From contig JAUIHP010000016.1 in the NCBI GenBank assembly GCA_030431975.1, positions 99,567 through 163,566 of the forward strand: a stretch of DNA of 64,000 nt, given 5' to 3'. Positions 25,100 through 33,192 of this stretch are shown one piece after another. Under the pieces are notes generated by a model. It searched no databases and was not told the DNA's origin. It saw only the letters and a program-made list of their open reading frames with translations. Position 1 is the first letter of the stretch. Each line of letters begins with the position of its first letter. The position numbers were made by a program, and so were the translations under genes. This DNA is from a bacterium. Its GTDB lineage: Bacteria; Eisenbacteria; RBG-16-71-46; CAIMUX01.

Positions 25100-28015
25100 G
25101 TGCTTCCTTCTCTTCCTCTCCGATCGGGAATGGCCCTGATCGTTTCGTTCCTCTTCATTGCATGCGCTCCAGATTCACCCGATTCGGGATCTGGCGACTC
25201 GGGCACGGCAGGCTCCGGGTCAGCGTCGTCGGGACAAAACGATCCGATCGACGCCGGAGAACTCGAACGCATCGAAGACCTGTCGGAGTCCCTGGCCAAC
25301 GATCTGCTCGACCTCTCCGTCGCCTCGCGCCGGCGCGACATCGAGTCGATGTCGAACTACTTTGCCGCCAACGTTTCCGGATCCGCGTGGCCGTCGACCC
25401 GGGAGCCGGTCGAACCCGCGGAACCCGCAATGATGGGCGATGGGAATAGCGAGACCGGCGTCTCCTCACGGATTCATCAAGCCTCCTGGCGTTTGCCGGC
25501 GGCCAACTCTCGTAGCGGCGAAGACGCGGTTGCCGACTGGGACCGCTTCCTCGGACTCTTCAAAGAGATCGAGGACGTGCGATTCAAAGTGAAGAAGGCC
25601 CTGTTCGATTCCGAGACCGGTGGTCACGCCCGGGTCTACGCCTTCGTCATCGGCCGCAACGCCAAGGATCAACGCGAGTGGATCAAGGTCTGGGCGGAGG
25701 CCGACTTCACGCGATCGGGAGCGGAAGATACCTGGCGCTTCCGCAACATCGAACTAGAGTCGGTGACATCCCTCTACTCCGAAGTCGATCTTTTCTCCGA
25801 GGTCGCACAGCCGGCGGGAGTCGCGTTGCAGCTACCTCGTTACGGCGCTCCCGGAAACGAAGGCTTTGTTTGGCACGGCGCCGCAGCGATCGACATCGAT
25901 CAGGATGGTGACGTCGACGTCATGGCCACGGGGGTCCATCGGAACTACGTCTACCTCAATCGCGGGGACGGAACGTTCGTGGAGTCTGCAGCCGAACTCG
26001 GAGTGGCTCAAACCTCGGAGACCGCAGTCGCCCCGCTCTTCGTCGACTACGACAACGATGGAGACTCCGATCTCTTCCTTTCGGCGTCCGGGAATCAGAT
26101 GCTCTTTGAGAACAGACTGGTGCCGGATGGAAATCTCAACTTTCAGGACGTTTCCCTTTCCGCAGGTGTCGACCAGCCTGCGATCGGATTCAGTGCCACT
26201 GCGGCTGATGTCAATGGGGACGGCTTTCCCGACATCTACGTCAACTCCTACCAAAGGTACGGGGTCGTGATGCCCAACGACTGGGCGGAAGCGGACAACG
26301 GAACGCCCAACCTTCTCTTCCTCAATCAGGGAGACGGAACCTTCGAAGAAGTGGCTGCGGACTGGGGTCTGAATGACTCCCGATGGAGCTACGCCTCTGA
26401 GTTCGTCGATATCGATGGCGATCACGACCTCGACGTCTACGTCGCCAACGACTTTGGGACGAACGGGTTCTATCGCAACGACGGCGATCGCTTCGTAGAC
26501 ATCGCGGAAGAGGCCGGTGTCGTGGATCCGGGGAACGGGATGGGCGTGAGCTTCGGGGACTACGACAACGACGGTGACCTCGATCTTCACGTCACGAACA
26601 TGTCGTCAACCGCAGGCAACCGAATCCTGGGTCGTCTCTATGACCAGACGGCCCCGACGGGACAAACTCTGCGCAAGCTGGCGTCCGGAAACAGCGTCTA
26701 CGAACGGATGGATGACGGCTCCTGGAAGTCGGTCACCCAGGATCTGGGCAGTTTCTCGGCGGGTTGGGCCTGGGGTGGCGGTTTCGTCGATCTCGACAAC
26801 GATGGCTGGGAGGATGTCTACAGTCCGAACGGCTTTGTCTCCGGCAAACTGATGAAAGACACCTGAAGCCTCTTCTGGCGTCACGTCGTGACGTCCTCGG
26901 AAGAAATGGAGCAGGCCGGAAGCGACGCCTATCGCGATAACCACCTCAGCGTGATGTTCAGGGACGGGTTCTCCTTCAGTGGCTACGAACGGGACGGTGT
27001 CTATCTCAACGTGGCCCGGGACGAAGTCCCCGCATCGGGAACGCAGCGCCGCTACCGAAACGTGTCCGGCGTTTCCGGGCTCGATTCCGTGACCGACGGT
27101 AGGGCGGCGGTCTTCGCCGACTTCGACAACGACGGCGATCTCGACATCTTCCTTACGACCATTCAGGGCCAGGCGCATCTTCTCTTCCGCAACAACGTCG
27201 GGGATGATCGAAACTACCTGCGGGTTGCACTCCAGGGTTCCGACTCGGGTACGGACGCGTTCGGCGCGGAGGTTCGCGTCAAGACGTCGCGAGGAGTGCA
27301 AACGAAGATCAAGAGCGCGGGCCGTGGGTATCTGGCTCAGAATGATTCCCGACTTCTCTTCGGCCTGGGTGATGACGATTCGGTGGAGTGGATCGAGGTG
27401 ACCTGGCCGACCGGGAAGAAAGACCGTTTCGATGGTCCTCCGGCCGGCGGAAACGGATTCGCTGCGAACTCGTCGTGGATGCTCAAGGAAGGGGGCGGCG
27501 CGCCTGCCTCCATGTCCGAGAAACGGTCCAGTCTGCCGAATCCTCTCTCCAAGGCGGACCGGCTTCTGGCGGATCTCGGCCTTTCCATCGGGGACCGGCT
27601 ACCGGAAATCAACGTAGCTGGGCGCGATGGCAAGGCCGGCGCGCTCAGCTCCCATCTCGTCCCGGGTAAGACCCATCTCGTCAACGTCTGGGCGACCTGG
27701 TGCGTTCCATGCGCCACCGAGATGCCGGAGCTGCAGCGGCGCGCAGATGATTTCAAGGCCTCCGGCGTCGAGCTGTTGGGAATCAGCATCGACACCAAGG
27801 GCGGGCCTGCGCGGATCAACGAGTTCCTGGATGAGAAGAGTATCGAGTACCCCATCGTCCACGGCGGCCAGGCGGCGATCGATGCGATCTACGGAGAGGG
27901 GGATGTCTTCGTGCCTCTAACCTTTGTCTTAGACGGTTCGGGGCGGATCGAAGCGGCGTTCGGCGGTTGGTCGCGGGATGCGCAACTCGAACTGGAGCGT
28001 CTTCTGGACGGGTAG
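25100..28015 (+). CDS. candidate selenoprotein: FG-GAP/UnbV lipoprotein fused to a TlpA-like thioredoxin domain (in-frame TGA at 26864)
   Basis: One frame runs 25100-28015 with a single internal TGA (codon 589); read through, it gives 971 residues. Order: lipobox LFIAC; a ~200-residue domain; FG-GAP/VCBS calcium-binding blades (DIDQDGDVDVMA, DYDNDGDSDLFL, DYDNDGDLDLHV); the UnbV/ASPIC region (NYLRVALQGSDSGTDAFGAEVRV); and a thioredoxin domain with active site WCVPC near residue 870. Around the TGA the sequence is SGKLMKDT-x-SLFWRHVV. The paralogue at 33193 has SGESIRDF-D-SSYWRHDV with no gap, so exactly one codon is involved. A SECIS-like hairpin follows the TGA. GTG 25100 lies behind GGGGG. 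If not selenocysteine, the gene is a nonsense mutant or split into two proteins (the second from GTG 26888). Confidence 0.75.
26864..26903 (+). promoter_or_regulatory. in-frame TGA with bacterial SECIS-like hairpin
   Basis: After TGA 26864-26866, CTTC (26872-26875) pairs with GAAG (26900-26903), GG (26877-26878) with CC (26895-26896) leaving T26894 bulged, and CGTCAC (26879-26884) perfectly with GTGACG (26888-26893). The apical loop is GTC at 26885-26887. The loop begins with G, then T, 18 nt after the TGA. That fits the distance and the GU loop requirement described for SelB-recognised bacterial SECIS elements such as that of fdhF. Confidence 0.6.
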
Positions 28016-28209
28016 GAATCGACGAGAAACCCAAGGTCGAGGGCGTTAGACTGTGGGGTCGCCGAGCTTCTTTTCGAAGTCGGCGGCCCCAACTGCGTTT
28101 GGGTCCGCGAAGGGCTCAGTCGTCCTCTTCCGAGAGACGACTCGGTCCGGATCCGCGCGGTCAAACGTTGGACTGATTGTCTCTTCTGCCTGCGAGGTTG
28201 AACTCCGCC

Positions 28210-31200
28210 ATGCTTCGATTCCTGACGCCACGATCTTTCTCCGCTCGAACACGCCCTGTGGACACGGAGTTTCAAAGCGCGCTGCGAGGAGCAGTGAGCC
28301 CCAGGTTCGGTGAGTCGCGAAGGTGGATCCTCGCCCTCTCGCTGATCCTGGCCACGCAGCTTTGCGCCTGTGGCGGCGGGGACGGGACGGACCCGGGCAG
28401 CACATCCGAGGGGACTTCGGAGCAGCAGGGAACGGGGACCGACGGCGGTTCCGGGAAGGGCGCAGGCTCCGGCGGACACCCGGATGCGGGCTCTCCGGAC
28501 ACTGACCCTCAAGCGCGACTCTTCGCCTTACGCAACCAAGCCAAGCTTCATGCCGATCGGGACACCGACGAAGGTTACGTCGAGGCCGCGCGGCTGCTCG
28601 AACAGGTGGTCGCGGAGTCTCCCGACACCCCACGTGACCGTTTGAACCTGGCCCGGGCTCTCGTCTTTACGGACCGGGCGATGGAAGCCGGGCCTCACCT
28701 GGAAACCGCGCGTGCCCAGGTCGGCACGAATGAGGCTCACCCCGCGCTTTCCTACGTTTCCGGGATTCATGCCAACCGAGCGGCGGACCGCGAGTTGGCT
28801 TTGAGCTACTTCGGAGAGGTCACCGAAGCGCTTCCGGAGCACTTGCACGCCTGGTATCAGCGCGGCTACGTAGCGGAGCGCCTGAAGCAGCTGGAACTTG
28901 CGAACGAGTGCTACGCCAAGGTCCTGGAGATCGACCCGAAGTACCGGGCGGCGGCGTATCGGCGGGTCATCGTGCTGCGTCAACTCGGCCGCGCGGACGA
29001 AGAAAAGGCGGCCTCCGAAGTTTTCGCCGCGCTTCCGCAGGAGACCCAGCCGGATCCGGAGAAGTGTGATTTGGCCATGGTCGATCTCATCCCCTCGGAT
29101 CGGGCGGCCGCCGAGCCCGCGAAGTCAGAGGTCTCCTTCGAGAAACTGCAGTCCGCGCCTTCGGGAATGCGTTCGGTCGCGGAGTGGACGGTCGGTGGGA
29201 CACCGGCGGCACTTCTGGCGACGGACGAAGGTGTGCAGGTCGTCGGCGCAACGGTGCAGTGTGATTGGCTCGGACACGCCGCTTCTCACGTTCTTGTCGG
29301 GGATCTGGACAACGATGAGTCCCCGGACGCAGTTCTTGTCGGGGCCGCGGCCCCCGGATCCAGCTCCGGAACGGGCAAGCCAATCGCGATCGAAGTTGGA
29401 TTCGGTCGCGAAGAGGGTGTCTTCCTTCCCTTGGCTTCCATGGGGACGGTCCAGGGTGAACTGGGTCGCGTCTACCTTCTGGATATCGATCACGACGGAG
29501 ACCTCGACCTGATCGGGCTTCGCAACGGGTCGGGCCCTGGTTGGATTCGCAACAACGGGGACCGGACGTTCGAGGCTTGGGCCGCGATCACGACGGTGAC
29601 GCCGAGTGAGTTTGCGCAGACTCCGGGCGCCGACGGTGTGTCGGGCGAGACGGCGAGCCCGGACCGGGTTCGGTCCGTGATGACTGCAGCGACGAGCCTG
29701 GACTTCGGAGACTTCGATCAGGGGAACGACCTCGATCTGATCGTCTCCGGTCCGGGCGAAACGATGGCGCTTCTCAACTTGCGGGACGGAACCTTCCGAC
29801 CCGTGTTTATCGAGACTGGACCGCTTGCCGATATCGCAGTCGGGGATCTCAACAACGACGGTGCTCCGGATCTGGTCGGGGTTCGAGCGGAACGGGGCGG
29901 ATGGATCCGGTACCACAACGTCGATGTGAAGGGAAAGAGGGCGGACTTTCGTTTGAGAGATGCCGGCCAAGGGTCAGGGCCTGGAGACCAAACTCGCCTG
30001 CTCCTCGAAGACATCGACAATGACGCGGACCTGGATCTGGTGACGTTTAGCCGAAAGGAGATCGCGGCGTTCTCCAACGAAGGAGGGCGGACGTTCTCCT
30101 TTTCCTCGATGACTCGTGAGTACGTGGGAGAGCACCTGCTGGGCGTCACCATGACGGGGCACGTCGCAACCACCGACCTGGACGACGACGGTCGCATCGA
30201 GCTGTGGGTCGGCGGCGTCGGCGGCGAAGAAAGTTTCTCCATCGAAGCCTCGAACGAAAGAGGCTACGACGCCTGGCGCATGCGTCCGAAAGGCGCGCGC
30301 GACAACCTGGAAGGGATCGGGACCCTCGTCGAACAGTTTGCCGGGGATACCTACCAAATGCGGATGATCCGCGGTGCCCGCGGTGTTCGCTTCGGCCTGG
30401 GTGGGCGTTCGATTCAACAACTGGACGGCGTCCGCATGAGCTGGCCGCAGGGGATCATCCAGTCCGAGCTGCAGGCCGACTTCGTTCTCGAGACGGCGCG
30501 CGAGTTCCGTCCCACGCAGGACGAAGGTCTGGTTGCGAGTTGTCCGTTCCTCTATGCCGAGGGACCCGACGGTTGGCGCTTTCTCACCGATGTCGTCGGG
30601 ATCGCGCCTCTCGACGAATGGTTGCCGCCCGGTGGAACTGCGCATCAGGACCCGGAGGAGTTCGTCCGCATCGACGGACGCGATCTGGTCGTGCGTGACG
30701 GCCGGGTTCGGTTGGCGATTACCGAAGAGCTCCGCGAGACGACATACCTGGATCGGGTCGAGCTTTGGTGGGCCGATCATCCGAGCGACCACGTTCTTTA
30801 TCTCGATGAGAGCACGAATCAGGGCGCGTACGACCCGCTGCGTGTCTATGCCGTTCCTGTCGCGGACCTGCAGCCTGCCCGCGATGTGCGGACCGACGAT
30901 GGAGCCGATGCGACCGAGCTGGCGGAATCCGGAGACTTTCGCTACGTGCACGGGTACGGCGAAGCCCCGAGTCAGTGGTCGGGTTGGGTCGAACCGTACT
31001 CGTTGGAGCTGACTGCGCCCGAGGGCGCGGGGACGCTCCTACTGACGGGGCGGATTCACTGGTACGACTCCACCGTGTCGTACGCGCTCAATCAGAACGG
31101 GCGCGGATGGAACAGCCTTCGACTTGAAAAGCTTGGCGAAGCGGGACGATCTGTTCGTGAGAACGGCGGGATCCATCCGGAGGTTCTGGTTTCGGACATC

Positions 31201-31893
31201 GGACTTCCCGCGGGGATGGATCGCACTCTCGTTTCGACTTGGGACGAGCCGCTGGTGACGGACACCCGGCTGCGTCTTCACGGGCAGTTTCGCTTCCTCT
31301 GGGACCGGATCCTCTTTGCACCGCCGTTGCAACGGCTGGAGCTTTCGTCCGCGGACGGGATGCCTGTTTCCGGTCACGTCATGCTGGACGGGAAGACGAA
31401 AACGGGATCAGTACGAGCGGTGACGGTTTCGAAGACACTGCCGACCGTCGCCACCTTGGAGTACCACGGCTATTCACAGATCGTGGGGGACAAGGCACGT
31501 CACGAACAAACCTACGACTACGACTCCGCCGGTCCCGACGATGCCTTCGCGCGGGCCTGGGGTCCGGCCACACGCTACGGTGATGTTCGCCCCCTGCTCG
31601 AGCGCCACGACGACGAACTCGCGGTGCTGGTTGCCGGAGATCGCGTCGTCCTGGAGTTCCCGGTGCCGGCGCTCGAGAACGCTGAGAACCGTGCCGAACG
31701 GACCTACTTCCTGAAGATCAGCGGGTGGGCGAAAGAGGGCAGTTTCCACAACCGGACCGGAAGATGGATCGAGCCGCTGCCGTTCCGCGGAATGAGTGCC
31801 TATCCGCCACCAGCCGACGAGGCTCCCGCGAACGACTCCTACGAGAACTATCTGGACAGCTACCAGACACGGTTCATAACCGGCGGAGAGTGA
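28210..31893 (+). CDS. large TPR/FG-GAP/UnbV lipoprotein
   Basis: A 1227-residue lipoprotein with lipobox LATQLCAC near residue 54. A Gly/Ser/Thr linker is followed by TPR repeats at about 100-265 (RDRLNLARALVFTDRAMEAG, then AWYQRGYVAERLKQLELANECYAKVLEIDP). FG-GAP repeats with Ca-binding loops come next (DLDNDESPDAVL, DIDHDGDLDLIG, DIDNDADLDLVT), then a UnbV/ASPIC-like region near 690-750 (GARGVRFGLGGRSIQQLDGVRMSWPQG). The C-terminal ~470 residues are beta-rich and unrecognised. ATG 28210 is chosen over TTG 28177. It follows the candidate selenoprotein on the same strand. Probably a surface-exposed scaffold. Confidence 0.8.
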   Translation: MLRFLTPRSFSARTRPVDTEFQSALRGAVSPRFGESRRWILALSLILATQLCACGGGDGTDPGSTSEGTSEQQGTGTDGGSGKGAGSGGHPDAGSPDTDPQARLFALRNQAKLHADRDTDEGYVEAARLLEQVVAESPDTPRDRLNLARALVFTDRAMEAGPHLETARAQVGTNEAHPALSYVSGIHANRAADRELALSYFGEVTEALPEHLHAWYQRGYVAERLKQLELANECYAKVLEIDPKYRAAAYRRVIVLRQLGRADEEKAASEVFAALPQETQPDPEKCDLAMVDLIPSDRAAAEPAKSEVSFEKLQSAPSGMRSVAEWTVGGTPAALLATDEGVQVVGATVQCDWLGHAASHVLVGDLDNDESPDAVLVGAAAPGSSSGTGKPIAIEVGFGREEGVFLPLASMGTVQGELGRVYLLDIDHDGDLDLIGLRNGSGPGWIRNNGDRTFEAWAAITTVTPSEFAQTPGADGVSGETASPDRVRSVMTAATSLDFGDFDQGNDLDLIVSGPGETMALLNLRDGTFRPVFIETGPLADIAVGDLNNDGAPDLVGVRAERGGWIRYHNVDVKGKRADFRLRDAGQGSGPGDQTRLLLEDIDNDADLDLVTFSRKEIAAFSNEGGRTFSFSSMTREYVGEHLLGVTMTGHVATTDLDDDGRIELWVGGVGGEESFSIEASNERGYDAWRMRPKGARDNLEGIGTLVEQFAGDTYQMRMIRGARGVRFGLGGRSIQQLDGVRMSWPQGIIQSELQADFVLETAREFRPTQDEGLVASCPFLYAEGPDGWRFLTDVVGIAPLDEWLPPGGTAHQDPEEFVRIDGRDLVVRDGRVRLAITEELRETTYLDRVELWWADHPSDHVLYLDESTNQGAYDPLRVYAVPVADLQPARDVRTDDGADATELAESGDFRYVHGYGEAPSQWSGWVEPYSLELTAPEGAGTLLLTGRIHWYDSTVSYALNQNGRGWNSLRLEKLGEAGRSVRENGGIHPEVLVSDIGLPAGMDRTLVSTWDEPLVTDTRLRLHGQFRFLWDRILFAPPLQRLELSSADGMPVSGHVMLDGKTKTGSVRAVTVSKTLPTVATLEYHGYSQIVGDKARHEQTYDYDSAGPDDAFARAWGPATRYGDVRPLLERHDDELAVLVAGDRVVLEFPVPALENAENRAERTYFLKISGWAKEGSFHNRTGRWIEPLPFRGMSAYPPPADEAPANDSYENYLDSYQTRFITGGE

Positions 31894-32002
31894 CGGCGCG
31901 TTGACCGGTCCCGGGACTCGATCCGGGTGCGGAGGGCGACGCAACCCGGAACTCGACCCAACCCTCAGACTCGAACCGGGCCGGGCGAAAGTCGTACCCA
32001 CG

Positions 32003-32036
32003 AAAAAGCCTCCGGACGGGGAAGTGTCGGAGGCCC
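32003..32036 (-). terminator. intrinsic terminator of the PEP-CTERM gene
   Basis: Read on the minus strand, GCCTCCGAC pairs with GTCCGGAGGC (one base bulged) around an 8-nt loop and is followed by TTTTT. Confidence 0.8.
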
Positions 32037-32074
32037 TTCGCGTCAGCAGGAATGCTGACCATGTAACACGCAAA

Positions 32075-32893
32075 CTACTTGGCGGCGTTCTTCCGGCGAC
32101 GGACGATCGCGCCCAGGCCGAGACCACCACCCAGAAGCAGAAGACTGGCCGGCTCCGGAACCGGATCGGTCGGAGACGTGCTGCCGTAGGTCAGGTCGAG
32201 CCAACCCTGCTTGGAGAAGCCCCAGTCCTTGAGGAAACCTGCCTTCGAACTCGAACTTCCGTAGTAGCGACGGTTCAGGTTAGAGAACGTGTGGAACCAA
32301 ACGCCGATGTCGTCGCCGTAGCCGATGCCCTTCCAGGCGCTGCCGTCGGTGTACATCGGGTTGTGGTTGATGATGGACGTCGCGTCGATGCTGAAGCCCA
32401 TCGTCAGGGATCCGTCGTTCTCCCAGCGCTTGGTCTTGTCGTGAAGCCAGCTGCCGTAGCTGCTGGAATTGTACTTCGACGTCAGGATCCGGTCGGGATT
32501 GTCGTAGTTGCTGCCGTAGCGGGTTCCGTCCTTGTAGCTGGTGTGGTCGTTGCGGCCGTTGTAACCGTAGACACTCAGCTCGGGCGTGTTGTTCTTGGCG
32601 TCGAAGTAGATCAACGCCATCTCGCCCTCGAGCCCGTTCGGGTTCGGACCGTCGTTGATGGCCAGCGTGAAGCCCATCCGGGACGACTGGACCATCATGT
32701 TCGTGTACCAGGTGAGTTTGTTCGTGCTCGAATCGAATGAGCTGGTGATCCAATTGATGTCACCGCCCTGATCGGAGTACGAACCGACTCCGGAATCCGG
32801 CGTCCAGGTCCATTCGTAGACCGTGGCCGAAGACATCCCTGCGGACGCCACAATGGCCGCGGCAGAGAGAGTCAAAGTGCGCAAGAGTTTCAT
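32075..32893 (-). CDS. PEP-CTERM sorting-domain protein
   Basis: A 272-residue exported protein: signal peptide (LRTLTLSAAAIVASAGMSSA), a body rich in Tyr, Ser, Asn, Gly and Trp (YGSNYDNPDRIL, SKYNSSSYGSWLHDKT) and a C-terminal VPEPASLLLLGGGLGLGAIVRRRK. The PEP motif, hydrophobic helix and Arg-rich end are the PEP-CTERM signal processed by an exosortase (EpsH family), which is not in this window. Exported PEP-CTERM proteins usually accompany exopolysaccharide production. ATG 32893 is chosen behind GGGGAGC. It is divergent from the lipoprotein at 33193 and has its own terminator. Confidence 0.88.
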   Translation of the reverse strand: MKLLRTLTLSAAAIVASAGMSSATVYEWTWTPDSGVGSYSDQGGDINWITSSFDSSTNKLTWYTNMMVQSSRMGFTLAINDGPNPNGLEGEMALIYFDAKNNTPELSVYGYNGRNDHTSYKDGTRYGSNYDNPDRILTSKYNSSSYGSWLHDKTKRWENDGSLTMGFSIDATSIINHNPMYTDGSAWKGIGYGDDIGVWFHTFSNLNRRYYGSSSSKAGFLKDWGFSKQGWLDLTYGSTSPTDPVPEPASLLLLGGGLGLGAIVRRRKNAAK

Positions 32894-33192
32894 CGGTGCT
32901 CCCCGTCTAAGTCCCAATGCGTTTTCGGTGCGAAGCAGACGTGTCGTCGCATCGCGGATGTTGTCGAGCTATCCTAAACAGGTACCGGAGTCGGCCTCTT
33001 CGGCGTGCCCCTGCGGACGAGCTTGCAAAGATTTCGGTATTCCTTCCATTCAAACTGAAGGAACCACAATTGTATTCATCCGATTCCGGTAAGGTCAACA
33101 TTTTTGGGCGTTCGGACTTTGTGTGGCCAAGAGTTGGTCGCCTTCAGGGGACCCCTCCGGGTACCCTGTCCTCCGACGGGACAAGGAGCCTC
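32894..33192. promoter_or_regulatory. divergent promoter region
   Basis: About 300 bp between divergent start codons, noticeably richer in A+T around 33020-33110 (AAGATTTCGGTATTCC, CAATTGTATTCATCC) than the genes around it, as expected for promoters. A TGTCC/GGACA hairpin at 33168-33184 lies just before the plus-strand start. No known riboswitch is recognised. Confidence 0.4.

Noticed and set aside
26864..26866. Simple frameshift or split-gene explanation for the stop in the UnbV lipoprotein
   Set aside because: Both sides are in the same frame and align gap-free to the paralogue, so no frameshift exists. A plain nonsense mutation remains possible, but the hairpin geometry makes selenocysteine more interesting.
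33100..33190. Possible riboswitch before the UnbV lipoprotein
   Set aside because: There are short GC hairpins but no conserved core of any class I know.
32917..33192. Open frame extending the UnbV lipoprotein upstream to 32917
   Set aside because: It precedes the signal peptide, occupies the A+T-richer divergent promoter region and has no protein-like pattern.
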